Origin: an uncultured Myxococcales bacterium
GTDB taxonomy: Bacteria; Myxococcota; Myxococcia; Myxococcales; Myxococcaceae
Direction: 5' to 3'
Assembly: GCA_937980205.1 (NCBI GenBank)
Contig: CALJKW010000002.1
Span: 28,199 to 92,198, forward strand
Length of the DNA stretch: 64,000 bases
Positions 1-7,397 of the stretch are shown here, piece after piece. The first letter of the stretch is position 1, and the number at the start of each line of letters is the position of its first letter. The notes beneath the pieces were generated by a model, which was not told the origin of the DNA, searched no databases, and saw nothing but the letters and a program-made list of their open reading frames with translations. The position numbers and the translations under genes were made by a program.

Positions 1-206
1 ACTCGGTGCACGCCGTGCTCTCGGGCCCCGCGATCGCGCGCATCACCGAGTCGCACCTCGAAGAGGTCGTGTTCACCGACACGATCCCGCTGAGCGGCCC
101 GGCGAAGTCGTCTCCGAAGATCCGCGCCGTCGGCACCGAGCGCCTCTTCGGAGAGGCCATCAAGCGCATCTACTCGGCGGAAAGCCTCAGCTCCCTCTTC
201 GTATGA
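1..206 (+). CDS. prs: Ribose-phosphate pyrophosphokinase (C-terminal end, partial)
   Basis: This is the last 68 or so codons of a gene that enters from the left edge. The visible residues (HAVLSGPAIARI, then a VFTDTIPL strand, and a final ERLFGEAIKRI helix followed by SLSSLF) match the C-terminus of PRPP synthetase. That enzyme converts ribose 5-phosphate and ATP to PRPP for purine, pyrimidine, His and Trp synthesis. The stop TGA overlaps the ATG of the next gene (ATGA at 203-206), so the two are probably translated together. Only the C-terminal domain can be seen. The ATP and ribose-phosphate sites lie mostly outside the window. Confidence 0.85.
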   Translation, partial: SVHAVLSGPAIARITESHLEEVVFTDTIPLSGPAKSSPKIRAVGTERLFGEAIKRIYSAESLSSLFV

Positions 207-1699
207 AGCGGTGGGTGGCCCTCGCGCTGTTGTGCGCGTGCGGCGGCAAGCCGACCTTCTCGAAGGACTTCATGTGGGGCGCGTCGATCGCCGGCTTCCA
301 GGTCGACATGGGCTGCCCGTCGGTCGCGGCTGCCGACTGCGAGGACCGCGCGTCCGACTGGTACCAGTTCATCACCCACCCGTCCGACTTCCAGGCCGTC
401 GCCTCGAGCACGAAGTTCCACCCGCCGACCATGGGCCCCGGGCACTGGGAGCTCTGGGAGCAGGACTTCGATCGCGCGCGCGATGATCTGGGGCTGAAGG
501 CGTTTCGGATGTCCATCGAGTGGTCGCGCATCTTTCCGACGGCGACCGACTCGGCCGAGGGCTACGACGCGCTGAAGGCGCTCGCCGACCCGAAGGCGCT
601 CGAGAAGTACCACGCGATGTTCAAGGGGCTGAAGGCGCGCGGCATGAAGCCGCTCGTCACGCTCAACCACTACTCGCTCCCGACGTGGATTCACGATGCG
701 GTGGCGTGTCACCGCGATCTCTCGACGTGCACGGCGAAGGGCTGGCTCGACCGCCAGCGCACCGTGAAGGAGATCGCCAAGTACGCCGGCTTCGTCGCGA
801 AGGAGTTCGGCGCCGAGGTCGATCTCTGGGCCACCGAAAACGAGCCGTTCGCGGTCGTGCTGCCGGGCTACATCTTCCCGTCCACCGAGCGCGTGAACCC
901 TCCCGCGCTCTCGTACAAGTTCGCCGAGGCGAAGACGGTCATGGTCGCGATGATCGAGGCCCACGCGCGCATGTACGACGCGATCAAGGCGAACGACGAC
1001 GTCGCCGAGGTCGGGCTCGTGTACGCGACCGTGCCGATGCGCCCGAAAGATCCGAACAAGGCGCTCGATCGGAAGGCCACGGAGAACGTCTTCTACCTCT
1101 ACAACACGGCCTTCCTCGACGCCGTCGTGAAGGGCGACCTCGACGAGAACCTGAGCGGCAAGGCCGTTCATCGCGACGACCTCGCCGGCCGCATGGATTG
1201 GGTCGGCGTGAACTACTACACGCCGATCACGATTACCGGAACGGAGACGGCGTCCTTCCCTGCCCTGTCGCCGCTGACGAACTTCGACCCGTTCGCGCTG
1301 ATGGGCGCGACGTGGGTCGACGAGCCCAAGGGCATCTACGACGTGACGATGCACGTCAAAGATCGGTACGGGAAGCCGATCATCATCACGGAGAACGGCA
1401 CCGCGGTGACCGGGCTCGACACCGAGTCGAAGGCGCCCAGCTTCATCACGCGCCACCTCACCTGGCTCGAGCGCGCGATCCGCGACGGCGCCGACGTGCG
1501 CGGCTACTTCTATTGGACGCTGATGGACAACTACGAGTGGAACCACGGGATGGACATCCGCATGGGGCTGTACGCGGTCGACCCGATGGACTCCTCGAAG
1601 GCGCGCATGAAGCGGCCGGCCGTCGATGCGTACAAGAGCATCATCGAGGCGAACGGAGTTCCGAAGGCGCTCGCCGAGAAGTACCCGGCGCCGGAGTGA
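203..1699 (+). CDS. Lipoprotein glycoside hydrolase family 1 (beta-glucosidase-like)
   Basis: A 498-residue protein with a short signal peptide and a Cys at 13 (LCAC) that fits a lipobox, so it is probably membrane-anchored outside the cytoplasm. The rest is a GH1 (beta/alpha)8 barrel. TENEP at 211-215 gives acid/base Glu214, and ITENG supplies nucleophile Glu397. EWSRIFP, NHYSLPTW and a WTLMDNYEW segment near the end are also family signatures. GH1 enzymes retain anomeric configuration and hydrolyse beta-glucosides or galactosides; the substrate cannot be told here. Most bacterial GH1 enzymes are cytoplasmic, so a lipoprotein form is less common. The start ATG overlaps the prs stop codon. 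Confidence 0.88.
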   Translation: MKRWVALALLCACGGKPTFSKDFMWGASIAGFQVDMGCPSVAAADCEDRASDWYQFITHPSDFQAVASSTKFHPPTMGPGHWELWEQDFDRARDDLGLKAFRMSIEWSRIFPTATDSAEGYDALKALADPKALEKYHAMFKGLKARGMKPLVTLNHYSLPTWIHDAVACHRDLSTCTAKGWLDRQRTVKEIAKYAGFVAKEFGAEVDLWATENEPFAVVLPGYIFPSTERVNPPALSYKFAEAKTVMVAMIEAHARMYDAIKANDDVAEVGLVYATVPMRPKDPNKALDRKATENVFYLYNTAFLDAVVKGDLDENLSGKAVHRDDLAGRMDWVGVNYYTPITITGTETASFPALSPLTNFDPFALMGATWVDEPKGIYDVTMHVKDRYGKPIIITENGTAVTGLDTESKAPSFITRHLTWLERAIRDGADVRGYFYWTLMDNYEWNHGMDIRMGLYAVDPMDSSKARMKRPAVDAYKSIIEANGVPKALAEKYPAPE

Positions 1700-1770
1700 G
1701 TCTCGCGCTGCGTCTCGGCCAACGTTGACGCTGAGAGGGTCGACCAGAATGCCCCGCATGGCCGACCGCC

Positions 1771-1880
1771 GCTCACGCTGAGCGGAGGCGCCGCAGGCGC
1801 CGGAGTCGAAGCGGGCCACGCGTCGGCTTCGGGCCCCCTTCGACTCCGCAGCCCTTCGGGCTGCTCCGCTCAGGGTGAAC
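1771..1880. repeat. Palindromic intergenic repeat, copy A (about 110 bp)
   Basis: A long imperfect inverted repeat lies between two convergent genes. The left arm contains GCTCACGCTGAGCGGAG then CGGAGTCGAAGC. The right arm contains the inverse, CTTCGACTCCG then CTCCGCTCAGGGTGA. Each arm carries its own small GC-rich stem (GGCGCCGCAGGCGCC; CAGCCCTTCGGGCTG). Related copies are at 8587-8660 and 62177-62282. It could fold into a large cruciform or act as a bidirectional terminator. Confidence 0.75.
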
Positions 1881-1906
1881 GGAGGAGGGACCGGAACTCC
1901 CTCGCC

Positions 1907-2473
1907 TCAGTTCGGAGCCGGCGCGCGCTGAGCCGTGTTGCCGCCGCCGATCTCTTTGAGGCTGTCGATCACCGCATCGAGCGCGGCCTGCTCGGAGTCC
2001 CACTTCGACTTCAGCGTCCACACGAGCACCTGGTGGTAGCGCTTCGCGCCCTCGACCGACACGTGCTTCATCACGACGTTCGCCTTGTCGACGGTGCCCT
2101 TGAGCACGTACTCGATCGCCGGCATGCCGTTGATGGTGCGCTTCTTCGGGCCCTCCTCGATGCCGTTCGTCATCGACTGCAGCTGCGAGCCGCGCGTCAC
2201 CTCGGAGAACTTCGCGAGGTCCATCCCGCTGAGGTCTTCCTTCTCCTCGGTCAGCACGATCACGTAGAGCTCGGAGCCGCGGTTGCTCGCCTGCAGCACC
2301 GCCTGGTCGTTGAGCTTGCGGTCGGGCGCGCTGTCGTCGGACCACGTCGACGGCACGGTGATCTGCAGCGCCCCGTCGGAGCTCTTCAGCGCCACCGGCT
2401 GGGGCTTCAACGCTTCGCCCATCTTCTGACAGCCGGTCAGCGCCACCAGCGCGAGCAGTACGGTGCGGTTCAT
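1907..2473 (-). CDS. Predicted lipoprotein (PsbP/DcrB-like fold suspected)
   Basis: A 188-residue protein with a signal peptide ending at lipobox LTGC (Cys15). The mature part starts with a strand typical of PsbP/DcrB-like domains (ALQITVPSTW) and has the mixed alpha/beta pattern of that fold, ending in a helix and a short polar tail. The function is unknown. It begins 11 bp after the stop of trmD and reads the same way, so it is probably the last gene of the rpsP-khpA-rimM-trmD operon. The start is the ATG at 2473 because the signal peptide begins there and the frame upstream is occupied by trmD. Confidence 0.7.
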   Translation of the reverse strand: MNRTVLLALVALTGCQKMGEALKPQPVALKSSDGALQITVPSTWSDDSAPDRKLNDQAVLQASNRGSELYVIVLTEEKEDLSGMDLAKFSEVTRGSQLQSMTNGIEEGPKKRTINGMPAIEYVLKGTVDKANVVMKHVSVEGAKRYHQVLVWTLKSKWDSEQAALDAVIDSLKEIGGGNTAQRAPAPN

Positions 2474-2484
2474 GGTCGGCCTCC

Positions 2485-3219
2485 TTACAGGTCGTCTTCG
2501 GTCTTCGCCAACAGCTTCTCGTCGGCCTTGGACAGCGTCAGCGCCGCGAACAGGTCCGGCCGCTTCGCCTGCGTCAGCTTCAGCGCGTGCCAGCGGCGCC
2601 AGCGGGCGATGCGGGCGTGGTCCCCGCCCTGGAGCACCTCCGGGACGCGGTCGCCGCGGAACTCGACGGGGCGGGTGTAGTGCGGGTGCTCGAGGACGCC
2701 CTCCTCGAAGCTCTCGCTGCCGGCCGAGGCCTCGTTGCCGAGCACGCCCGGCTGCAGGCGCGCCACGGCGTCGAGCACGACGAGCGCGGCGAGCTCTCCG
2801 CCGGTGAGCACGTAGTCGCCGATCGAGATCTCGCCGTCGACGTACTTGAGCGCCCGCTCGTCGACGCCTTCGTAGCGGCCGCAGACGAGCACCACGCCGG
2901 GCAGCTTCGCGAGCTCGCGGGCCTTGCCTTGATCGAACCGCGGGCCGCGCGGGCTCATCAGCAGCACGGGGGCCCCCGGCAGCCGCGCGCGGGCGGCCTC
3001 GATCGCGCCGACGAGCGGCTCGACCTTCATGACCATGCCCGCGCCTCCGCCGTAGGGCGTGTCGTCGGTGACGCGGTGCTTGCCGGTCGCGAAGTCGCGG
3101 ATGTCGGTGACGGTCAGCGACAGGTGCCCGCGCTCGAGCGCCTTGCCGAGGATGCTCTCGCCCGCGTAGCCGCGGATCATCGGAGGGAACAGCGTGAGGA
3201 TCTCGCACGCGAACGGCAT
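2485..3219 (-). CDS. trmD: tRNA (guanine37-N1)-methyltransferase
   Basis: A 244-residue SPOUT-class methyltransferase that makes m1G37 next to the anticodon of tRNAs reading CUN, CCN and CGG codons, using S-adenosylmethionine. The hallmarks are clear: DDTPYGGGAGMVMK, LMSPRG, CGRYEGVDER and EISIGDYVLTGGE, the last forming the trefoil-knot cofactor site. Length and domain order are normal. It sits directly after rimM with a 2-bp gap, in the order usual for bacteria (rpsP-rimM-trmD). Confidence 0.97.
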   Translation of the reverse strand: MPFACEILTLFPPMIRGYAGESILGKALERGHLSLTVTDIRDFATGKHRVTDDTPYGGGAGMVMKVEPLVGAIEAARARLPGAPVLLMSPRGPRFDQGKARELAKLPGVVLVCGRYEGVDERALKYVDGEISIGDYVLTGGELAALVVLDAVARLQPGVLGNEASAGSESFEEGVLEHPHYTRPVEFRGDRVPEVLQGGDHARIARWRRWHALKLTQAKRPDLFAALTLSKADEKLLAKTEDDL

Positions 3220-3221
3220 GG

Positions 3222-3731
3222 CTATTCGGCGAGCTCGAACGGCTTCACCACCACGCGACGCCCCTCGAGGTCCACCTCGGGCACGAACTCGTCGACGAAC
3301 GGCACCATCAGCTCCTTGCCGCCGCCGCGGATGACGAGGTTCGGCACGGGGCCTGAGCTCCAGATCTCCTCCACGATGCCGAGCGGCTTGCCGTCGGGGT
3401 CGAACGCGGCGAGCCCGACGAGATCGCCCTGGAAGAACTCGCCCTCCTGCGGCGCCTCGAGATCTTCGCGGAACGCGAGCAGCGTCGAGCCGACGAGCTT
3501 CTCCGACTCCTCGCGCCGCTCGATGCCCTCGAACGCCACCAGCAGGTCGCCCTTCGGAGCGTCCCGCACCGCCTCGACGCGCAGCTCCTGCTCGGTCCCG
3601 TCGCGGCGCCGAACCCACACCCGCTCGACCTCGTAGAGCGTCTCGGAGGCGGGATCGAACGTGCGCACGCTCACCTCGCCGTTCAGCCCGTGCGCCGCGC
3701 GCACGTAGCCCAGCTCGAGGTGCGGCTTCAC
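3222..3731 (-). CDS. rimM: Ribosome maturation factor RimM
   Basis: A 169-residue 16S rRNA processing protein that binds ribosomal protein S19 and helps mature the 30S head. The N-terminal RimM domain (GYVRAAHGLNGEV) and the C-terminal PRC-barrel (GEFFQGDLVGL through the VPFVDEFVPEVDL end) are both complete. The start is a GTG that overlaps the stop of the upstream KH gene (GTGA), so translation is probably coupled. Confidence 0.95.
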   Translation of the reverse strand: MKPHLELGYVRAAHGLNGEVSVRTFDPASETLYEVERVWVRRRDGTEQELRVEAVRDAPKGDLLVAFEGIERREESEKLVGSTLLAFREDLEAPQEGEFFQGDLVGLAAFDPDGKPLGIVEEIWSSGPVPNLVIRGGGKELMVPFVDEFVPEVDLEGRRVVVKPFELAE

Positions 3732-4021
3732 GTCGGATCGGGAGAGGCTGCGGGGGCCGGCGCAGCGCCGTTGGTCTCAGCGCGACGCTTGTCGTCGACC
3801 ACTTCGAGCCGCGCCTTCTCGCCCTTCTTCTGGGCGGCGGCGGAGAGCACGGTTCGCAGGGCGTTCACCGTGCGGCCATCACGACCGATCACCTTGCCGA
3901 TGTCTTCGGGGGCGACCTTCACTTCGTACAGCATCGTCCCCTCGGCCGAGCTCGTGCGCAGCTCGACTGCGTCTGGCTTGTCGACCAGAGCGCGCACGAT
4001 GTACTCGACGAGGGGCTTCAA
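3728..4021 (-). CDS. khpA: KH-domain RNA-binding protein KhpA/YlqC
   Basis: A 97-residue protein with a single type-II KH domain. The GxxG loop is within GKVIGRDGRT near residue 42. The acidic and Ala/Pro-rich tail after residue 75 is extra. KhpA homologues bind RNA and, with KhpB, affect cell division and sRNA function in several bacteria. Its place between rpsP and rimM is the conserved one. The best start is a TTG at 4021 giving MKPLVEYIV, the usual family N-terminus. Confidence 0.9.
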   Translation of the reverse strand: MKPLVEYIVRALVDKPDAVELRTSSAEGTMLYEVKVAPEDIGKVIGRDGRTVNALRTVLSAAAQKKGEKARLEVVDDKRRAETNGAAPAPAASPDPT

Positions 4022-4043
4022 CGCTTCTGCCTCGAACGGCTTT

Positions 4044-4301
4044 TTACGCCTTCGCGGCAGGAGCCTTCGTCGCGCGCTTCTTCAGGCCCGCGACGGTCTC
4101 GGACGGCTGCGCGCCGACCTTGATCCAGTGCGACCAGCGCTCTTCGTTGACCTCGAACTTCGGCGGCTCCTGGTTCGGGTCGTAGGCACCGATCGCCTCG
4201 ATGAACTTGCCGTCGCGGGGCGAGCGGCGGTCAGCGGCGACGATGTGGTAGTACGGCATCTTCTTGGCGCCAGCGCGAGCGAGGCGGAGAACGACGGACA
4301 T
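4044..4301 (-). CDS. rpsP: 30S ribosomal protein S16
   Basis: An 85-residue S16. It begins with VVLRLARAG and continues PYYHIVAADRRSPRDGKFIE, the S16 signature, then IGAYDP and the GAQPSETVAGLKK helix. It binds 16S rRNA early in 30S assembly. It is the first gene of a probable five-gene operon (rpsP-khpA-rimM-trmD-lipoprotein) and has a plausible promoter just upstream. Confidence 0.97.
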   Translation of the reverse strand: MSVVLRLARAGAKKMPYYHIVAADRRSPRDGKFIEAIGAYDPNQEPPKFEVNEERWSHWIKVGAQPSETVAGLKKRATKAPAAKA

Positions 4302-4332
4302 TGATTTGGCTCCGAAAAGGTTGGGGCTAGGG

Positions 4333-4362
4333 CCTATACACGAGGCGCGGCAGAAATATCAA
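4333..4362 (-). promoter_or_regulatory. Candidate sigma-70-type promoter for the rpsP operon
   Basis: On the minus strand TTGATA (4362-4357) and TATAGG (4338-4333) are 18 bp apart, close to the TTGACA/TATAAT consensus. They lie about 30 bp upstream of the rpsP start. The -35 box overlaps the stop codon of the upstream peptidase gene. This is pattern matching only. Confidence 0.45.
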
Positions 4363-5195
4363 TCGAACCCGCCACTTTCCCGGCCATGTGGGTCAATCCA
4401 GGCCCGGGACATCCGCCGGGTGTTGAACGCAAACCCCGGCCTTCCTTCAGCATCCACCAGGATGATGCCTCCGTCCCCTCCCGCAGCCGGGAGCTGGGCG
4501 ACGGCCTGCCGGGCGACCTCCATGGGGTCCTGGCCGCCGCCGAGGCGGTCGACGGCCCAGCGCGTCAGGGTGGTCTTGATGATGGCCTCGCCGATGCCGG
4601 TGGCCGAGGCGGCGCCCGCCTTCGCGGCGTAGGTCCCGCAGCCGATGAGCGGCGTGTCTCCCACCCGGCCCGGCAGCTTCCGCGTCGTGCCGCCGGTGGA
4701 GGTCGCGGCGGCGAGGCGGCCCTGGCTGTCCCGGGCGACTGCGCCGACCGTGCCCGCCCTGCTCCACTTCTTCCGCGCCCGCTCGGTGATCATGCTCGCC
4801 GGGTCGACGAGGCTGACGCCGTGCTGCTGCGCGAAGCGGACGGCGCCGTCGGCGACCAGCAGCACGTGCCGGGTCTTCTCCATCACCAGCCGCGCGAGCG
4901 TGATGGGGTTCTTGATGCCCTTCACCGCGGCGACGGCGCCGGCCTGGAGCTCGTCGGTCATCACGGAGGCGTCGCACTCGACCTCTCCGTCGGCGTTGAG
5001 CGTCGAGCCGGTGCCGGCGTTGAAGAGCGGGTCGTCCTCGAGGGCGACGACCGCGGCGATGACGGCGTCGAGCGCGCTGCCTCCGCGGGCGAGCACGGCG
5101 TGGCCCAAGCGCGCGGCGGCGAGGCAGCCGTCGATGTGCGGCTTCGGATCGTCGTCGGGCTGCATGTCCCCCGCGCCGCCGTGGACGAGGATCAT
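4359..5195 (-). CDS. Isoaspartyl peptidase/L-asparaginase family (Ntn hydrolase)
   Basis: A 278-residue member of the plant-type asparaginase/isoaspartyl dipeptidase/glycosylasparaginase superfamily. These enzymes self-cleave to free an N-terminal Thr nucleophile. Here that is Thr149 in RAGTVGAVA, followed by the usual TSTGGTTRKLPGRVGDTPLIG substrate loop. The N-terminal HGGAG motif is present. It probably hydrolyses beta-aspartyl dipeptides or asparagine in the cytoplasm, as no signal peptide is seen. The start at 5195 is chosen because its ATG overlaps the rlmN stop (ATGA) and begins the conserved MILVHGGAG. Confidence 0.92.
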   Translation of the reverse strand: MILVHGGAGDMQPDDDPKPHIDGCLAAARLGHAVLARGGSALDAVIAAVVALEDDPLFNAGTGSTLNADGEVECDASVMTDELQAGAVAAVKGIKNPITLARLVMEKTRHVLLVADGAVRFAQQHGVSLVDPASMITERARKKWSRAGTVGAVARDSQGRLAAATSTGGTTRKLPGRVGDTPLIGCGTYAAKAGAASATGIGEAIIKTTLTRWAVDRLGGGQDPMEVARQAVAQLPAAGGDGGIILVDAEGRPGFAFNTRRMSRAWIDPHGRESGGFD

Positions 5196-6262
5196 GCGGC
5201 GGACTTGTCGACGTTCGCGAGCTGGCCGCACGCCGCGGCGATGTCACGCCCGCGGTTCGCGCGGATGAACGCCGGCACCTCGGCGGCGTCGAGGATCCGC
5301 TTGAACGCCTCGGCGCGCGTGTCGACGGTCGAGTGGTAACCCAGGCCCGGGTTGTCGTTGTACTGAATGAGGTTCACCTTCACCGGCAGGCCGCGCAGCA
5401 GCGCCGCGAGCTCGCGGGCGTTCTCGTCCGAGTCGTTGACGCCCTCCATCAGCACGTACTCGAACGTCACGCGGCGGCCCATCTTGGCGGGGAAGTTCTT
5501 CACCGCCTCGAGCAGCGCCGCGATGTTCCACTTCTTGTTCACCGGCATCACCTTCGAGCGCGTGGCGTCGTTGCTGGCGTTCAGCGAGATCGCCAGCTTC
5601 ACCTCGGTCTCCAAAGCGAAGCGCTCGATCATCGGCACCAGGCCGACGGTCGAGACGGTGATGTGCCGGTTCGAGAAGTTCGGCCCCTGCTCGTGCTGCA
5701 GGATCGAGAGCGCCGTCTTCACGTTCTCGAAGTTGTGCAGCGGCTCGCCCATGCCCATGAACACGAGGTTCGTTAAGGGCCGCAGCGTCTCGAGCCCCTC
5801 GTTCTTGCGGACCTCGCGATTGACGGCGTGCACCTGCGCCACGATCTCCGACGGGGTCAGGTTGCGCTTGAGGCCCAGCGTCGCCGTCATGCAGAACGTG
5901 CAGCCCATCGCGCAGCCGACCTGGGTCGAGACGCAGAGCGTCTTCCGATCCGGCGACGGCATGTAGACGGACTCGATCAGCTTCCCGTCGTGGGTCTTCC
6001 ACCGGTACTTGATGGTGCCGTCGACGGAGCGCTGCTCGAGGTCCTTCGCCAGGCCGCCGATGGTGGCGACCCCCGCCAGCTTCTCGCGCAGCGCCTTCGA
6101 CAGGTCCGTCATCTGCGCGAAGTCGGTGACTCCACGCTGGTGGATCCAGTTGAAGATCTGCTTCGCGCGGAAGGACTTCTCGCCGAGCGTCTCCGTCACG
6201 AAGCTCGCGAGGGCTTCGAACGAGAGTGCGGCGAGGTCGGTCGGTGAGGCATTGGGGGACAC
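5192..6262 (-). CDS. rlmN: 23S rRNA A2503/tRNA A37 C2-methyltransferase RlmN
   Basis: A 356-residue radical SAM enzyme that methylates C2 of A2503 in 23S rRNA and A37 in some tRNAs. The [4Fe-4S] cysteines are Cys117, Cys121 and Cys124 (CAMGCTFC). The catalytic methyl-carrier Cys345 is near the C-terminus (AAACGQL), as expected for RlmN. GMGEPLHN and SLNAS are also diagnostic. The start is a GTG that sits at the foot of a perfect hairpin (6261-6290), with no other Shine-Dalgarno in sight. It is coupled to the following peptidase gene. Confidence 0.96.
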   Translation of the reverse strand: MSPNASPTDLAALSFEALASFVTETLGEKSFRAKQIFNWIHQRGVTDFAQMTDLSKALREKLAGVATIGGLAKDLEQRSVDGTIKYRWKTHDGKLIESVYMPSPDRKTLCVSTQVGCAMGCTFCMTATLGLKRNLTPSEIVAQVHAVNREVRKNEGLETLRPLTNLVFMGMGEPLHNFENVKTALSILQHEQGPNFSNRHITVSTVGLVPMIERFALETEVKLAISLNASNDATRSKVMPVNKKWNIAALLEAVKNFPAKMGRRVTFEYVLMEGVNDSDENARELAALLRGLPVKVNLIQYNDNPGLGYHSTVDTRAEAFKRILDAAEVPAFIRANRGRDIAAACGQLANVDKSAA

Positions 6263-6290
6263 GGCGCTGCATCACATAACGCAGCGCCGT
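6261..6290 (-). other. Perfect 10-bp hairpin overlapping the rlmN start
   Basis: ACGGCGCTGC and GCAGCGCCGT are exact inverse complements separated by 10 nt (ATCACATAAC). In the minus-strand RNA the stem lies between the ndk stop and the rlmN GTG, and two bases of the start codon fall inside the stem. It could end ndk transcription or hide the rlmN start. No U-tract follows. Confidence 0.7.
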
Positions 6291-6302
6291 GCCGTACGAC
6301 AG

Positions 6303-6728
6303 TCAGCGCGAGAACATCTCCGTCGAGCGGAAGAAGTACGACGTCTCGATCTTCGCGTTGTCGAGCGAGTCCGAGCCGTGCACCGTGTTCGCGTCGATGC
6401 TCTTGGCGAAGTCGGCGCGGATGGTGCCCGCGGCGGCCTTCTTCGGGTCGGTCGCGCCCATCAGCTCGCGGTTCTTCGCGACGGCGTTCTCACCCTCGAG
6501 GACCATGACGACGACGGGGCCGCTCATCATGAACGTGACGAGGTCCTTGAAGAATGGGCGCTCCTTGTGGACCGCGTAGAAGCCCTCGGCTTCCTGCCTG
6601 GAGAGGTGCTGCATGCGGATGCCGATCGGCTTGAGGCCGGCCTCTTCGAAGCGGGAGATGATCTTTCCGATGACGTTCGAGGCGACGCCGTCGGGCTTGA
6701 TGATGCTGAGTGTTCTTTCGATGGCCAT
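6303..6728 (-). CDS. ndk: Nucleoside-diphosphate kinase
   Basis: A 141-residue NDK that transfers the gamma phosphate of ATP to other NDPs through a phospho-His. The active site is His117 in NTVHGSDS. The N-terminal ERTLSIIKPDGV and the SGPVVVMVLEGENAV strand are typical, and length is normal. It reads toward rlmN with a 40-bp gap that holds a strong hairpin. Confidence 0.97.
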   Translation of the reverse strand: MAIERTLSIIKPDGVASNVIGKIISRFEEAGLKPIGIRMQHLSRQEAEGFYAVHKERPFFKDLVTFMMSGPVVVMVLEGENAVAKNRELMGATDPKKAAAGTIRADFAKSIDANTVHGSDSLDNAKIETSYFFRSTEMFSR

Positions 6729-6729
6729 A

Positions 6730-6761
6730 GGTGCGCCGCGCTTAAACCGCGCTCACGCACC
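6730..6761 (-). other. Hairpin between the Crp-family gene and ndk
   Basis: GGTGCG (6730-6735) pairs with CGCACC (6756-6761), and an inner GCGC pairs with GCGC around a TTAAACC loop. It lies in the 35-bp gap after the regulator stop and just before ndk. No U-run is present, so it may be a weak terminator or a leader structure. Confidence 0.4.
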
Positions 6762-6763
6762 GG

Positions 6764-7336
6764 TCAACGTTTCCTGGCGAGCCGGGCGCGAATTCGCGAG
6801 AGCGCGACCGGCGTGATGCCGATGTAGCTCGCGATCTGGTGCAGCGGCACGTGCTCGAGGTGCTCTTTGCGCTCGCGGCAGAACTGCAGGTAGCGCTCCT
6901 CGGCCGACAGCTGCAGGAACTCGTACTCGCGCTGCTCTTTGAGCGCGAACTGGGCCTCGGCGAAGCGGCGCAGCACCCGCGTGAGCTCGGGCGAGCTGTC
7001 GGCGCGGCGCTCGAGCTCAGCCCACTCGAAGCAGAGCAGCCGGCTGCGATCGAGCGCCTGGATGAACGTGCGCGACGGCTTGCCGAGGATGAGCTCGGCG
7101 TACGGCGCGGTGAACTCGTACGGCCCCCGAAAGGCCTTCACCGACTCCTTTCCGTCGGCGCCGACGTAGTAGTGCCGCACGAGGCCCTCGAGCACGATGC
7201 CGAAGCGCGAGACCTTCTGGCCGGGCTTCGCGAAGAAGTCGCCCTTGTCGAGCCTGGCCTCCGAGCCCACGCCCAGCAGCGGCTCGAGCTGCGCCGCAGA
7301 CATCCCCAGAACCGCCCCGATGCGCTCGGCCAGCAC
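6764..7336 (-). CDS. Crp/Fnr-family transcriptional regulator
   Basis: A 190-residue protein with a cyclic-nucleotide-binding-like beta-roll (about 20-125, with FGIVLEGLVRHYYV) and a C-terminal winged helix (HQIASYIGITPVALSRIRARLARKR). No Cys cluster for an Fe-S centre is seen, and the phosphate-binding cassette of true Crp is not evident, so the ligand is unknown. It is divergent from the sterol-desaturase-like gene with a 61-bp gap that contains a CTTAA/TTAAG inverted repeat. It may therefore control itself and that neighbour. The start is a GTG. Confidence 0.85.
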   Translation of the reverse strand: MLAERIGAVLGMSAAQLEPLLGVGSEARLDKGDFFAKPGQKVSRFGIVLEGLVRHYYVGADGKESVKAFRGPYEFTAPYAELILGKPSRTFIQALDRSRLLCFEWAELERRADSSPELTRVLRRFAEAQFALKEQREYEFLQLSAEERYLQFCRERKEHLEHVPLHQIASYIGITPVALSRIRARLARKR

Positions 7337-7346
7337 GGATGCGTTT

Positions 7347-7362
7347 CTTAACCCTGTTTAAG
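7347..7362. promoter_or_regulatory. Inverted repeat in the divergent regulator/desaturase gap
   Basis: CTTAA and TTAAG flank CCCTGT, in the short gap between the Crp/Fnr-family gene and the membrane hydroxylase gene. The position suits an operator for the regulator, but the half-sites do not match the classical TTGAT/TGTGA boxes. Confidence 0.35.
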
Positions 7363-7397
7363 GTCGGCGCCCCACGCCCCTTGCGAAAACGTTCGGC

